A stretch of 64,000 bases of DNA from Streptomyces netropsis (GCF_014203545.1 NZ_JACHJG010000003.1:186001-250000); one strand, 5' to 3'. Positions 37,539 through 47,372 are shown, counted from the first letter of the stretch. Program-made: numbers and translations. Notes: generated from the sequence alone by a model not told the origin.

Positions 37539-39623
37539 TCAGTCGTTGCCGTTGCCCGAGGAGGGCGTGGTCTTCGCGATCTGCATCAGGAACTCGGCGT
37601 TGGACTTCGTCTGCTTCATCTTGTCGAGAAGCAGCTCGATGGCCTGCTGCGAGTCGAGCGCGTGCAGCACCCGGCGGAGCTTCCAGACGATTGCCAACTC
37701 GTCGGCGCCCAGGAGGATCTCCTCCTTGCGGGTACCGGACGGGTCGACGTCGACGGCCGGGAAGATGCGCTTGTCGGCGAGCTTCCGGTCGAGCTTGAGC
37801 TCCATGTTGCCGGTGCCCTTGAACTCCTCGAAGATCACCTCGTCCATGCGCGAGCCGGTCTCGACGAGCGCGGTGGCCAGGATGGTCAGCGAGCCGCCGT
37901 CCTCGATGTTGCGCGCGGCACCGAAGAACTTCTTCGGCGGGTAGAGCGCGGTCGAGTCGACACCACCGGACAGGATGCGGCCCGAGGCCGGGGCGGCCAG
38001 GTTGTAGGCGCGGCCCAGACGGGTGATCGAGTCCAGCAGGACGACCACGTCGTGACCCAGCTCGACGAGACGCTTGGCGCGCTCGATGGCCAGCTCGGCG
38101 ACGGTGGTGTGGTCCTCGGCCGGGCGGTCGAAGGTCGAGGAGATGACCTCGCCCTTGACCGACCGCTGCATGTCGGTGACCTCTTCCGGACGCTCGTCGA
38201 CCAGGACGACCATCAGGTGGCACTCGGGGTTGTTCGTGGTGATCGCGTTGGCGATCGCCTGCATGATCATGGTCTTGCCGGTCTTCGGCGGGGCCACGAT
38301 CAGACCGCGCTGGCCCTTGCCGATCGGCGCGACCAGGTCGATGATCCGGGTCGTCAGCACGCCCGGGTCCGTCTCCAACCGCAGGCGGTCCTGCGGGTAG
38401 AGCGGGGTGAGCTTGCCGAACTCCGGGCGGCCACGGCCGGTTTCGGGCGCCATGCCGTTCACCGAGTCGAGGCGGACGAGGGCGTTGAACTTCTCGCGCC
38501 GCTCGCCGTCCTTCGGCTGCCGGACCGCACCGGTGACGTGGTCACCCTTGCGCAGGCCGTTCTTACGGACCTGGGCGAGGGAGACGTAGACGTCGTTCGG
38601 GCCCGGGAGGTAGCCGGAGGTCCGGATGAACGCGTAGTTGTCGAGGATGTCGAGGATGCCCGCGACGGGGATCAGGACGTCGTCGTCGGAGACCTGCGGC
38701 TCGTTGCCGAAGCCCGCCTCGTCACGGCCGCGACGGCCACGGCGGTCGCGGTAGCGGCCACGACGGCCGCGACGGCCGCCCTCGAAGTCGTCGTCGTCCT
38801 GCGGGCCGCCCTGGCCGCCGCCCTGCGGGCCGCGGTTGTCGCGCTGCTGCTGACGGTCCTGGCGGTCGCCGCCCTGCTGGCCGGCGCCGTCGCGGCTGCC
38901 GCGGCGGTCACGGTCACGCTCACCGCGCTCACCGCGCTCGCCCCGGTCACGCTCGCCGCGCTGGCCGCGCTCGGCACGCTCACCGCGCTCGCGGCGGTCG
39001 CCCTTGCCGGCGCGCTCGCCGCGCTCCTGGCGCTCGCCGCTCTTGGCGGCCTTGCCCTCGGCGGTGTCCACGGCCGTCTCGGCCTTGGCCTCGGCACGCT
39101 CCTCGACCCGGACCTCGGTCTTGGTCTCGGTGGCCGTCTCGGGGCTGCCCGAGGGCGCGGTCGCACGACGGCGACGGCGCTCGCCGGCCGGCTGCTCGTC
39201 GCTGCTCGGCTGGCCCGGGATCTCGATCTGCTGCTGGGCAGCGGCCTTCTCGGCGGGCTTCTCGGCGGCGGCGGCCGCCTCACCCGTACGGGCCTTGGAG
39301 GTCGCGCGGCGCTTCGGCTTGGTCTCGGCGGCGGGGGCCGCCTCGGCGGCCTTGGCGGACGAGGCGGAGCCGGCCTGCTTCTCCTTGATGACCTCGATCA
39401 ACTGGCCTTTGCGCATCCGCGCGGTGCCCTTGATGCCGAGGCCGGAGGCAACCTGCTGGAGCTCGGCCAGGACCATGCCGTCGAGGCCGGTGCCCGAGCG
39501 GCGCCGCTTGGGGGCGGTAGAGGCACCGGTGGCAGGCGCGGCGGGAGCGTCCGTGGCGGGCGCGGAGGCATTGCCGACGGAGCTGTCGGCGTTCACGCCC
39601 ATCAGATCGGTGGTGTCGCTCAC
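37539..39623 (-). CDS. rho: Transcription termination factor Rho with large charged insert
   Basis: The 694-residue hexameric RNA helicase ends untranslated transcripts. The N-terminal Rho-N helix region ([20 protein letters not shown]) is followed by a low-complexity Arg/Gly/Asp/Glu-rich insert of roughly 230 residues (about 65-300). Then come the OB-fold RNA-binding domain and the RecA-like motor with Walker [13 protein letters not shown] (about 445). E. coli Rho is 419 residues; long inserts are usual in actinobacteria. A GTG at 39623 follows AAGGACCCTTC. The 5' leader is long, which fits autoregulation. Confidence 0.97.
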   Translation of the reverse strand: MSDTTDLMGVNADSSVGNASAPATDAPAAPATGASTAPKRRRSGTGLDGMVLAELQQVASGLGIKGTARMRKGQLIEVIKEKQAGSASSAKAAEAAPAAETKPKRRATSKARTGEAAAAAEKPAEKAAAQQQIEIPGQPSSDEQPAGERRRRRATAPSGSPETATETKTEVRVEERAEAKAETAVDTAEGKAAKSGERQERGERAGKGDRRERGERAERGQRGERDRGERGERGERDRDRRGSRDGAGQQGGDRQDRQQQRDNRGPQGGGQGGPQDDDDFEGGRRGRRGRYRDRRGRRGRDEAGFGNEPQVSDDDVLIPVAGILDILDNYAFIRTSGYLPGPNDVYVSLAQVRKNGLRKGDHVTGAVRQPKDGERREKFNALVRLDSVNGMAPETGRGRPEFGKLTPLYPQDRLRLETDPGVLTTRIIDLVAPIGKGQRGLIVAPPKTGKTMIMQAIANAITTNNPECHLMVVLVDERPEEVTDMQRSVKGEVISSTFDRPAEDHTTVAELAIERAKRLVELGHDVVVLLDSITRLGRAYNLAAPASGRILSGGVDSTALYPPKKFFGAARNIEDGGSLTILATALVETGSRMDEVIFEEFKGTGNMELKLDRKLADKRIFPAVDVDPSGTRKEEILLGADELAIVWKLRRVLHALDSQQAIELLLDKMKQTKSNAEFLMQIAKTTPSSGNGND

Positions 39624-40006
39624 GAAGGGTCCTTCCCTGGAGCGGGCGTCGGCCTGTCTGGCTCGGCGACCGGTTGTGCTGTCCGGCTGCGGTCCTGGAA
39701 TGCGGACCGGGCCTGGGCGGTGGTCCGCCGGTACGGCGGAAGAATCAGGTTCATTGGTTTCGGCGTGAAGGAATCAGTGAAGACATGGCGTTTCACTTCA
39801 CTCATGTCACCCACGCCGATTCCGGAGCGTGCTCGAAGCTGCTCAGGCAGGCTGCTCAGGCAGTTTGGGAGGCTCCCGGAAGAAAAGCGGTCCCTGATCG
39901 GGACACAGAGCACCGAGCCGATGTGGCTTCGAGTGCAGACTTGAGGTTAACACTACCGGATCCCACAAACATTCCCCCTCTCAAAGACCGGCAACCGCAA
40001 TTTTCG
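39624..40006 (-). promoter_or_regulatory. Long leader and promoter region of rho
   Basis: About 380 bp lie between the thrB terminator and the rho start with no supported gene. The part at 39740-39970 is AT-richer. It includes AGTGAAG (39776-39782) paired with CTTCACT (39796-39802), a possible leader hairpin. A long leader is expected if Rho terminates its own transcript, as in other bacteria. Confidence 0.5.
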
Positions 40007-40032
40007 GGTGTCCGGGGTCGCCCCCGGACACC
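40007..40032 (-). terminator. thrB terminator
   Basis: GGTGTCCGGGG (40007-40017) pairs perfectly with CCCCGGACACC (40022-40032) across a 4-base loop, 5 bp past the thrB stop. Confidence 0.85.
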
Positions 40033-40037
40033 GCTTG

Positions 40038-40952
40038 TCAGGAGAGCGGCAGCACGCTCGTCCCCCCGGCGTCGAGAGTCAGCCGATTGGCCGCCCACCC
40101 CTCGCCCGCCAGTCGTGCGACCTTGTCGGCCGCACCGTCCTCGACCAGCGCGAGCACCGTGGGGCCCGCGCCGGAGATGACCGCGGGGACGCCGTCCGCG
40201 CGCAGTCGGTTGACCAGGGCCACGCTCTCCGGCATCGCCGGAGCGCGGTATTCCTGGTGGAGTCGGTCCTCGGTGGCCGGCAGCAGCAGCTCCGGACGCC
40301 TGGTCAGGGCCTCCACGAGCAGCGCCGCGCGCCCGGCGTTGGCCGCCGCGTCCACATGGGGGACATTGCGCGGCAGCAGCCCGCGCGCGGTCTCGGTCAA
40401 TACGGCCTTGGAGGGCACGAAGACCACCGGAACGATGGAATCCGCAGGGTCCATCCGAATGGCCCGCGCGGCCCCGGCCTCGGTCCAGGCCAGGGTGAAT
40501 CCGCCGAGCAGACAGGCGGCGACGTTGTCCGGGTGGCCCTCGATCTCGGTGGCCAGCTCGAGCAGCGCGGCGTCGTCGAGCCGCTCGGCCCCGCCTATCG
40601 TGACGGCGCGGGCGGCGACGATGCCCGCGCAGATGGCGGCGGAGGAGGAACCGAGGCCCCGCCCGTGCGGAATGCGGTTGGCACAGACGACCTCGAGGCC
40701 GCGCGGCTGGCCGCCGAGCAGGTCGAAGGCGGTACGCAGGGACCGTACGAGCAGATGACTCTCGTCGCGCGGGAGGGTTTCGGCGCCCTCGCCCGCGATG
40801 TCGATGTGCAGCCCGGATTCGGCCACCCGGACGACGACGTCGTCGTAGAGCCCCAGGGACAGGCCGAGGGCATCAAAGCCGGGACCGAGATTTGCGCTGG
40901 TGGCAGGGGTGCGCACTCGGACGGCGGCGGCGCGGAACGCGGGACCGGCCAT
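40038..40952 (-). CDS. thrB: Homoserine kinase
   Basis: The 304-residue GHMP kinase phosphorylates homoserine on the way to threonine. PHGRGLGSSSAAICAGIV is the ATP-binding GHMP motif, VRTPATSANLGPGFDALGLS the N-terminal family block and PAVISGAGPTVLALV the C-terminal one. ATG at 40952. It lies 349 bp downstream of thrC, a gap that holds a repeat element, so it may have its own promoter. Confidence 0.97.
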   Translation of the reverse strand: MAGPAFRAAAVRVRTPATSANLGPGFDALGLSLGLYDDVVVRVAESGLHIDIAGEGAETLPRDESHLLVRSLRTAFDLLGGQPRGLEVVCANRIPHGRGLGSSSAAICAGIVAARAVTIGGAERLDDAALLELATEIEGHPDNVAACLLGGFTLAWTEAGAARAIRMDPADSIVPVVFVPSKAVLTETARGLLPRNVPHVDAAANAGRAALLVEALTRRPELLLPATEDRLHQEYRAPAMPESVALVNRLRADGVPAVISGAGPTVLALVEDGAADKVARLAGEGWAANRLTLDAGGTSVLPLS

Positions 40953-41301
40953 CGCTCGAAGACTCTCCTTGGTGTGGCCTCGGTGGGGCGTGCAACGTCC
41001 GCAAGGGCCGCGACGGCGATGCCGCGTGGGGGGCGACAGGGGTCTGCGACGGGGCGGAGTGAGTACAGCCTATCGAAGGAAGGTTCTGCGGCGACATAGG
41101 GCGCACGGGAGGCGCACGAAGCGTGTCGCCTGCGGCGCGCCGCTATGGCACGAGCTGGGCTGTTTTGGTGTCCTCGATCGCCGGACTGGCTTGTTCTCAG
41201 CCGGTCCGAGCAGTTGGCGGCCCGGCCTGGGGGCACCTCCCAGCGGTAGCTGGGGGAGTTCGAGGACCGTGACCCGGGGCGGAGCCCCGGGTCACGCGGG
41301 G
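40953..41301 (-). other. 349-bp gap between thrC and thrB with an inserted repeat
   Basis: No gene is seen. From the thrC side it holds copy C of the intergenic palindromic element (41170-41267). The remaining 217 bp lead to thrB and may contain its promoter. Confidence 0.6.
41170..41267. repeat. Palindromic intergenic element, copy C
   Basis: Ends GTCCTCGATC (41170-41179) and TTCGAGGAC (41259-41267) are the inverted termini. Inside, CACCTCCCAGCGGTAGC and TGGGGG match copies A and D. The central stem has diverged. This copy lies between two genes of one pathway on the same strand. Confidence 0.85.
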
Positions 41302-42390
41302 TCAGACGAGACCGAGCCGCTCCGCGGCGACCGTGGCGTCCACCGGCACGGTGATGGGCTGGGGCGCGCCGGCCACCGCCCAGTCGGGGTCCTTGAGGCC
41401 GTTGCCGGTGACCGTACAGACGATGCGCTGGCCCGGGTCGACCAGGCCCAGCTCGGCGGCCTTGAGCAGACCGGCGACGCTCGCCGCCGAGGCGGGCTCG
41501 ACGAAGACGCCCTCCTGGGAGGCCAACAGGCGGTAGGCGGCCAGGATCTGTCGGTCGGTCACCTCGTCGATGAGGCCGCCCGACTCGTCCCGCGCCTCCT
41601 CGGCGAACTGCCAGGAGGCGGGGTTGCCGATGCGGATCGCGGTGGCGATGGTGTGCGGGTCCTTGACCGGCTCGCCGCGCACGATCGGCGCGGAACCGGA
41701 AGCCTGGAATCCCCACATCCGGGGGTTCCGGGAGGAGATCCCGTCGGCGGCGTACTCGCGGTAGCCCCGCCAGTAGGCGGTGATGTTGCCCGCGTTGCCG
41801 ACCGGCAGGACGTGGATGTCGGGCGCGTCGCCGAGCATGTCGACGATCTCGAAGGCCGCCGTCTTCTGGCCCTCGATCCGTACCGGGTTGACGGAGTTGA
41901 CCAGCGCCACCGGGTAGTTGTCGGACAGGTTGCGGGCCAGCGTGAGGCAGTCGTCGAAGTTGCCGTCGACCTGGAGGATGCGGGCGCCGTGGACCAGCGC
42001 CTGGCCCATCTTGCCGAGCGCGATCTTGCCTTCCGGCACCAGGACGGCGCAGACCATTCCGGCGCGTACGGCGTAGGCGGCGGCGGACGCGGAGGTGTTG
42101 CCGGTGGAGGCGCAGATGACGGCCTTCGCGCCCTCCTCCTTGGCCCGCGTGATGGCCATGGTCATGCCGCGGTCCTTGAAGGACCCGGTGGGGTTGGCGC
42201 CCTCGACCTTCAGGTGCACCTCGCAGCCCGTGCGCTCGGAGAGCACCTGGGCGGGTACGAGCGGCGTGCCGCCCTCGCGCAGGGTGACGACCGGCGTGTC
42301 GGCGGAGACCGGGAGCCGGTCGCGGTATTCCTCGATGATGCCGCGCCACTGCTGGGTGCGGGGGGTCTGGCGACCGTTGTTGGCAGACAT
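41302..42390 (-). CDS. thrC: Threonine synthase
   Basis: The 362-residue PLP enzyme converts O-phosphohomoserine to threonine. The PLP lysine is Lys72 in [29 protein letters not shown] and [13 protein letters not shown] bind the cofactor phosphate and ring. The ATG at 42390 follows hom by 16 bp, so hom and thrC form an operon. Length matches the short bacterial form. Confidence 0.97.
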   Translation of the reverse strand: MSANNGRQTPRTQQWRGIIEEYRDRLPVSADTPVVTLREGGTPLVPAQVLSERTGCEVHLKVEGANPTGSFKDRGMTMAITRAKEEGAKAVICASTGNTSASAAAYAVRAGMVCAVLVPEGKIALGKMGQALVHGARILQVDGNFDDCLTLARNLSDNYPVALVNSVNPVRIEGQKTAAFEIVDMLGDAPDIHVLPVGNAGNITAYWRGYREYAADGISSRNPRMWGFQASGSAPIVRGEPVKDPHTIATAIRIGNPASWQFAEEARDESGGLIDEVTDRQILAAYRLLASQEGVFVEPASAASVAGLLKAAELGLVDPGQRIVCTVTGNGLKDPDWAVAGAPQPITVPVDATVAAERLGLV

Positions 42391-42406
42391 TGCTTTCGTT
42401 ACTCCC

Positions 42407-43699
42407 CTACTCGCCTTCAACGCGCATGATGCTCGCGACGCCGCGGACCGTGTCCAGCCTGCGCAGCGCCTCGACGGTCGCCGAGAGGGCGGCGTCGGGT
42501 GCCCGGTGGGTGACGACGACGAGGGACGCCTCGCCGTCCTTGCCCGTCTGGCGGACGGTGTCGATGGACACGTCGTGCTCGGCGAAGACCGTGGCGACCT
42601 GGGCGAGGACACCCGGCTTGTCGGCGACGTCGAGGCTGATGTGATAGCGGGTGACCACCTCGCCCATCGGGCTCACGGGCAGTCGGGTGTAGGCCGATTC
42701 ACCGGGTCCGGTGGCCTCGCCCAGCTTGTTGCGGCAGACGGCCACGAGGTCGCCGAGGACCGCGGAGGCGGTCGGCGAGCCGCCCGCGCCCGGCCCGTAG
42801 AACATCAGCTGACCGGCCGCCTCGGCCTCGATGAACACCGCGTTGTACGCCTCGCGCACGGAGGCGAGGGGGTGGCTCAGCGGGATCATCGCCGGGTGCA
42901 CGCGGGCGGTGACGGACTGCCCGTCGGCGGCCCGCTCACAGATGGCGAGCAGCTTGATGGTGCAGCCCATCTGCTTCGCGGATGCGAAGTCGGCGGCGGT
43001 GACCTCGGTCATGCCCTCGCGGTGCACGTCGTCCAGCCGGACCCGCGTGTGGAACGCGATGCCGGCCAGGATCGCGGCCTTGGCGGCGGCGTCGAAGCCC
43101 TCCACGTCGGCGGTCGGGTCCGCCTCGGCGTAGCCGAGGGCGGTGGCCTCGTCCAGCGCCTCGGAGTAGCCCGCGCCGCTGGTGTCCATCTTGTCGAGGA
43201 TGAAGTTGGTCGTGCCGTTCACGATGCCGAGCACCCGGTTGACCTTGTCGCCGGCGAGGGACTCGCGCAGCGGCCGGACGAGCGGGATGGCGCCCGCGAC
43301 GGCGGCCTCGTAGTACAGGTCGGCGCCGTGGCTCTCGGCGGCGGCGTGCAGCGCGGCACCGTCCTGGGCGAGCAGCGCCTTGTTCGCGGAGACGACGCTG
43401 GCGCCGTGCTCGAACGCGGTCGTGATCAGCGCGCGGGCGGGCTCGATGCCGCCGATGACCTCGACGACCACGTCGATGTCACCGCGCTTGACGAGCGCGG
43501 TGGCATCGGTGGTGATCAGCTCCGCGGGCACCCCGGCGCGCACCCGGCTCGGGCGGCGGACGGCGATGCCGGCGAGCTCGACGGGCGCGCCGATGCGCGC
43601 CGCGAGGTCGTCCGCGTGCGTCGTCATGATGCGCGCCACCTCTGTGCCGACCACTCCACAGCCCAGCAGCGCCACTTTCAGCGGACGCGTACGCATCAT
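42407..43699 (-). CDS. hom: Homoserine dehydrogenase
   Basis: The 430-residue enzyme reduces aspartate semialdehyde to homoserine. The Rossmann motif is [13 protein letters not shown] (10-22). [11 protein letters not shown] and [13 protein letters not shown] are catalytic-domain blocks. A C-terminal ACT domain (from about 350, [17 protein letters not shown]) suggests threonine feedback control. The ATG at 43699 follows GAGG; an ATG one codon later is equally possible. Located between lysA and thrC. Confidence 0.97.
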   Translation of the reverse strand: MMRTRPLKVALLGCGVVGTEVARIMTTHADDLAARIGAPVELAGIAVRRPSRVRAGVPAELITTDATALVKRGDIDVVVEVIGGIEPARALITTAFEHGASVVSANKALLAQDGAALHAAAESHGADLYYEAAVAGAIPLVRPLRESLAGDKVNRVLGIVNGTTNFILDKMDTSGAGYSEALDEATALGYAEADPTADVEGFDAAAKAAILAGIAFHTRVRLDDVHREGMTEVTAADFASAKQMGCTIKLLAICERAADGQSVTARVHPAMIPLSHPLASVREAYNAVFIEAEAAGQLMFYGPGAGGSPTASAVLGDLVAVCRNKLGEATGPGESAYTRLPVSPMGEVVTRYHISLDVADKPGVLAQVATVFAEHDVSIDTVRQTGKDGEASLVVVTHRAPDAALSATVEALRRLDTVRGVASIMRVEGE

Positions 43700-43745
43700 C
43701 CGACCTCGTTTCTCATACATCTTCGGTGGTTCACCAGTCTCACTC

Positions 43746-43777
43746 ACTGGACGGGGGTTTCCCTCCCCGGGTCCAGT
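43746..43777 (-). other. Hairpin in the lysA-hom gap
   Basis: ACTGGAC (43746-43752) and GTCCAGT (43771-43777) enclose a G-run/C-run inner stem, about 47 bp before the hom start. It may be a terminator for lysA or an attenuator for hom. No leader peptide rich in Thr codons was seen. Confidence 0.6.
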
Positions 43778-43884
43778 ATTCGAGATCTTTGTTTCCGTCG
43801 GCCGACATCGGTCCGCCAACGGAATCATCTGTCAGCTAGCTGCCAACCGACGTATTTCGGCCGACACGGGTTGCCCGGCGCGGT

Positions 43885-45285
43885 TTACCCCACGTCGAGA
43901 CGGAGAAGGTCCTCCTCCGTCTCGCGCCGCACGATGACCCGCGCGGCGCCGTCCTTCACCGCGACGACCGGCGGGCGCAGCGCGTGGTTGTAGTTGCTGG
44001 CCATCGAGCGGCAGTACGCGCCGGTCGCGGGCACGGCGAGCAGGTCGCCGGGCGCCAGGTCGGCGGGGAGGAAGGCGTCCCGGACGACGATGTCGCCGGA
44101 CTCGCAGTGCTTGCCGACGACGCGGGAGAGCATCGGCGCGGCGGTGGAGGTGCGGGAGACCAGCGAGACGGAGTACTCGGCGTCGTAGAGCGCGGTGCGG
44201 ATGTTGTCGGACATGCCGCCGTCGACGCTCACGTACGTCCGCAGCCCCGGCAGCTCCTTGATGGTGCCGACCTCGTACAGCGTGAAGGCGGTGGGCCCGA
44301 CGATCGCACGGCCCGGCTCGACGGACAGCCGCGGCACGGCGAGCCCGGCGGCCGCGCACTCGCGGGTGACGATGTCGCCGAGCGCCTTGGCGATCTCGTG
44401 CGGCTCGCGCGGGTCGTCCTCGGGGGTGTAGGCGATGCCGAGGCCGCCGCCGAGGTCGATCTCGGGGAGCTCGATGCCGTGCTCGTCGCGGATCTCCTTC
44501 AGCAGCCCGACGACGCGGTGGGCGGCCACCTCGAAGCCCGAGGTGTCGAAGATCTGCGACCCGATGTGCGAGTGGATGCCGATGACCTCGAGCCCGTCGA
44601 GCTTGAGCGCGCGGCGGACGGCCTCGGCCGCCTGCCCGCCGGCCAGTGCGAGGCCGAACTTCTGGTCCTCGTGGGCGGTGGCGATGAACTCGTGGGTGTG
44701 CGCCTCGACGCCGACGGTGACCCGGATCTGGACGCGCTGGCGCTTGCCGAGCCGCTCGGCGATGTGGGCGACGCGGACGATCTCCTGGAAGGAGTCGAGG
44801 ACGATCCGCCCGACACCGGCCTCGACGGCGCGGGTGATCTCCTCGGTCGACTTGTTGTTGCCGTGCAGCGCGATGCGCTCGGCGGGCATGCCGGCGTCGA
44901 GGGCGGTGGCGAGCTCCCCGGCGGAGCAGACGTCGAGGTTGAGGCCCTCCTCGTGCAGCCAGCGCACGACGGCCCGGGAGAGGAACGCCTTGCCGGCGTA
45001 GAAGACGTCGGCCTCGTCGCCGAAGGCGTCCCGCCAGGCGCGGCAGCGGGCGCGGAAGTCGTCCTCGTCGAGGAAGTAGGCGGGGGTGCCGAACTCCTCG
45101 GCGAGCCGCTTCACATCGAGCCCGCCGACGGTGGCGACCCCTTCGGCGTTCCGCGTGACGGTGCGGGACCACACGCGCGGGTCGAGCTCGTTGAGGTCGG
45201 TGGGCGGCGCTGCACTTCCGACGGAGCGCCCCTCCGGGAGGACGTCGGCGTAGCGGGGCCCGGCGGGGTGGGCGGAGCGGCTCAT
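43885..45285 (-). CDS. lysA: Diaminopimelate decarboxylase
   Basis: The 466-residue PLP enzyme makes lysine from meso-diaminopimelate. PLP Lys99 is in DVFYAGKAFLSR. IHSHIGSQIFD, DLGGGLGIAY and EPGRAIVGP are family blocks, and the substrate Cys lies in KHCESGDIV. The ATG at 45285 lies 14 bp after nrtL. It precedes hom by 185 bp. Confidence 0.97.
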   Translation of the reverse strand: MSRSAHPAGPRYADVLPEGRSVGSAAPPTDLNELDPRVWSRTVTRNAEGVATVGGLDVKRLAEEFGTPAYFLDEDDFRARCRAWRDAFGDEADVFYAGKAFLSRAVVRWLHEEGLNLDVCSAGELATALDAGMPAERIALHGNNKSTEEITRAVEAGVGRIVLDSFQEIVRVAHIAERLGKRQRVQIRVTVGVEAHTHEFIATAHEDQKFGLALAGGQAAEAVRRALKLDGLEVIGIHSHIGSQIFDTSGFEVAAHRVVGLLKEIRDEHGIELPEIDLGGGLGIAYTPEDDPREPHEIAKALGDIVTRECAAAGLAVPRLSVEPGRAIVGPTAFTLYEVGTIKELPGLRTYVSVDGGMSDNIRTALYDAEYSVSLVSRTSTAAPMLSRVVGKHCESGDIVVRDAFLPADLAPGDLLAVPATGAYCRSMASNYNHALRPPVVAVKDGAARVIVRRETEEDLLRLDVG

Positions 45286-45299
45286 GGGCTCTGATCTCC

Positions 45300-46121
45300 T
45301 CAGAGGTGTGCGGGTGCGGTGATGCCGAGCTGGTGGAGGCCGTCGGCGAGCACCTTGCCCGAGGCCTCGGCGACGGCCAGTCGGGCGCGGTGAACGGCCG
45401 AGGGTTTCTCGTCGCCGCGGGGCAGCGTGGGACACGCCGCGGTCCAGCGGAGGAAGGCGTCGGCGAGCCGTTCGAGATGGCGGGCGAGCCGGTCGGGCGC
45501 TCGGGTGGCACTGACGCGGGCGTGGTCGGCGAGGGCGGCCAGGAGAGCGCCGGCGTCCTCGTTGTGGACGTCCCCGGCCTCGGGCGAGAACCCCAGGTCA
45601 CGGGCGTTGCGCAGCAGTGCCTGGCTACGGGCGTGGGCGTAGCGGACGCGGAAGAGGGGGTTGCTCTCGCGCTGGGCGAGCAGCAGGTCGCGGTCGAGGC
45701 CGGGCGGGCAGAGCAGGCTCCACCGGGCGGCGTCCGTGCCGAGCCGGCGCAGCAGCGCGGGGTCGGGTTCGGGGAGCGGGAGGGGGCGGCCGGGCTCCCG
45801 GTTGCCCAGCAGCTCCCGCACCAGCTCCACCTGGGTGGCGCCCGCGAGGGTGATGTTGAGGAACCCGGGTCCGGCGATGTCGACCGCCGCGATGCCGGGC
45901 TCCCGCACGAGCCGCCGCCGCAGCACCTCGGCGATATCGAGGGCGGGGCGGCCGGTGTCCTTGGCGATCCGCAGGGCGACGTTGGTGGCGTAGTCCCCGC
46001 ACCCCGGCCGCGGCGGAACCCGCACGGTGACCCGCTCCGGCACGACGGCGCACAGTTCATCGGCCTCGACGGCGCGACGCACGGTGTGCAGCACGGTGCG
46101 GGTGAGATCGGCGGGGGTCAC
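45300..46121 (-). CDS. nrtL: ArgRS-related anticodon-binding protein NrtL
   Basis: The 273-residue protein keeps the N-terminal Add1-like domain of arginyl-tRNA synthetase (GDYATNVALRIAKDTGRPAL, IAGPGFLNITLAG) and a C-terminal DALR-type anticodon-binding domain. It lacks the whole catalytic domain (no HIGH or KMSKS region), so it cannot charge tRNA. I recall such proteins as NrtL. It sits directly before lysA and about 730 bp from a tRNA-Arg gene. A role in sensing or binding tRNA is possible. GTG start at 46121. Confidence 0.9.
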   Translation of the reverse strand: MTPADLTRTVLHTVRRAVEADELCAVVPERVTVRVPPRPGCGDYATNVALRIAKDTGRPALDIAEVLRRRLVREPGIAAVDIAGPGFLNITLAGATQVELVRELLGNREPGRPLPLPEPDPALLRRLGTDAARWSLLCPPGLDRDLLLAQRESNPLFRVRYAHARSQALLRNARDLGFSPEAGDVHNEDAGALLAALADHARVSATRAPDRLARHLERLADAFLRWTAACPTLPRGDEKPSAVHRARLAVAEASGKVLADGLHQLGITAPAHL

Positions 46122-46198
46122 AGGGCCAAGCCTAGGGGAGGTGGGGGGTCACTCCGCGAACAGGTTTCACCAGACGGGACGGAAAGGGGTCGCCGCGA

Positions 46199-46651
46199 CT
46201 ACCCGCCGGGCCGCACGGCCGGCTCCACTTCCCCGGGGGCGCAGACCCCCGGGAGGCCGTCGTCGCCCTCCACTTGACCGCATCCCATGAGCCGGCGCAC
46301 GAGCCGCACCATCTCCGCCGGCTCGAACGGCTTCGCCAGAAACGCGTCCACTCCGGCGGCCCGGCCGCCGTCCACTTCCAGCTGCGTACAGGCGCTGATG
46401 ATCGCGATCGGTATGTCCCGCGTCCGGACGTCGGCCCGTAGCCGAGCGGCGGCCTGCAGCCCGTCGAGCCGCGGCATGACGACGTCCAGCGTCACGACAT
46501 CGGGACGCACGCGATGCACGATCTCCAGGCACTCGGCACCATCGGCCGCGGTCACGACCTCGAAGCCTTCGAGCTCGAGGTTGACCCTGATCAACTACCG
46601 GATGACCTTGTTGTCGTCGACAACGAGGACCCGGCCGGACAAGCCAGGCAC
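46199..46651 (-). pseudogene. Response regulator interrupted by an in-frame amber codon
   Basis: The frame reads GTG CCT GGC (V P G L S G R V L V V D D N K V I R) and then TAG at 46595-46597. It continues in the same frame with LIRVNLELEGFEVVTAADGA, the phospho-Asp block TLDVVMPRLDG and the Lys block AFLAKPFEP. Homologues normally have Gln (CAG) at the stop position, so one C-to-T change explains it. The piece after the stop could start at a TTG (46592-46594) but would lack the acidic DD pair. It is a stand-alone receiver protein with no DNA-binding domain. Mutation or sequencing error are both possible. Confidence 0.85.
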
Positions 46652-46852
46652 ACCCTGAGAGTAGGCGCGCCCGCCGCGCTGCGTCCGGGTTTTCCCCACT
46701 TCCACCCCGTGCGAGCGAGCTTTCCCCGAGCGCGCCACCCCCCACCACCCCATGCGCTAATCCCCCGCCCCGACCGCCCCCGACCACCCGTTACTTCCCA
46801 CCCGACAAGAGCTGGTAGGGTTCTACCCGTCGCCGCGAAACGCGGAAGACAC

Positions 46853-46924
46853 GCCCCCGTAGCTCAGGGGATAGAGCAACGGCCTCCGGAGCCGTGTGCG
46901 CAGGTTCGAATCCTGCCGGGGGCA
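46853..46924 (+). tRNA. tRNA-Arg (anticodon CCG)
   Basis: The 72-base gene folds as a cloverleaf. The acceptor stem is GCCCCCG/CGGGGGC with discriminator A, the D arm contains GCTCAGGGGATAGAGC, the anticodon stem ACGGC/GCCGT encloses loop CTCCGGA (anticodon CCG, codon CGG), and the T arm has GTTCGAATC. No CCA is encoded. The nearby nrtL product is related to ArgRS. Confidence 0.97.
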
Positions 46925-46975
46925 CTCACCGGAATCAGTCGAAGTCACTTCGCTGGACTCGGTAAGTGCCAAGTC

Positions 46976-47012
46976 GAAGGGCCGGACCCAGTATCACTGG
47001 GTCCGGCCCTTC
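46976..47012. terminator. Terminator after the tRNA-Arg gene
   Basis: A perfect 17-bp stem (GAAGGGCCGGACCCAGT with its complement at 46996-47012) has a 3-base loop. It is followed on the plus strand by TTCGTTGT. Confidence 0.9.
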
Positions 47013-47124
47013 TTCGTTGTCCGCCGCCGGTCGCGAGTGAGCGGCGAGTGAGTCCTCGCGTCACGCCCCGGTCGCAAGGCCCAAGCGCCTTCCCCGTCAC
47101 GGTGGTTGGCGGCGTGGCAGCGGG

Positions 47125-47361
47125 TCACGCGCCGCGCAGGAAACCGTCCCCGTGGGCGCTGATGTGGGTCTCCAGCTCGGACAGGGCTCGCTGCGTCGCT
47201 TCGGGAGTGCCCATGCCGTGCTTCTCCGCGTAATAGGCGGCGCCGAGTCTCTTCAGCAGGTCTCCCCCGGCGCGCTGGGCCTGGACCTCCTCCAGTTTCT
47301 CCTTGCCCTGCGCCATGCTGCGCTGGGCCTGCTCCTTGGCCCGGTCGAGAAAACCTGCCAT
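47125..47361 (-). CDS. Small conserved helical protein, unknown function
   Basis: The 78-residue protein starts MAGFLDRAKEQAQRSMAQGK and is rich in Gln, Lys, Glu and Ala in its first half, suggesting an amphipathic helix. GGDLLKRLGAAYYAEKHGMG follows, then a short acidic end. It resembles small Streptomyces proteins of unknown role. The ATG at 47361 is preceded by AGGAGG. A longer frame to 47472 would read through the direct repeats and is rejected. Confidence 0.8.
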   Translation of the reverse strand: MAGFLDRAKEQAQRSMAQGKEKLEEVQAQRAGGDLLKRLGAAYYAEKHGMGTPEATQRALSELETHISAHGDGFLRGA

Positions 47362-47372
47362 GTGCGCCTCCT

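Noticed and set aside
43700-43884. Riboswitch or threonine leader peptide before hom
   Set aside because: Only a simple hairpin is visible; no short Thr-rich frame, T-box motif or known riboswitch core was recognised.
46199-46594. Complete response regulator starting at the TTG after the amber codon
   Set aside because: It would lack the first beta strand and the acidic pair needed for phosphorylation, while the missing part is encoded directly upstream in the same frame.
46853-47012. Integrated element at the tRNA-Arg gene
   Set aside because: No integrase gene and no second copy of the tRNA 3' end were seen within the window; the neighbours are ordinary core genes.
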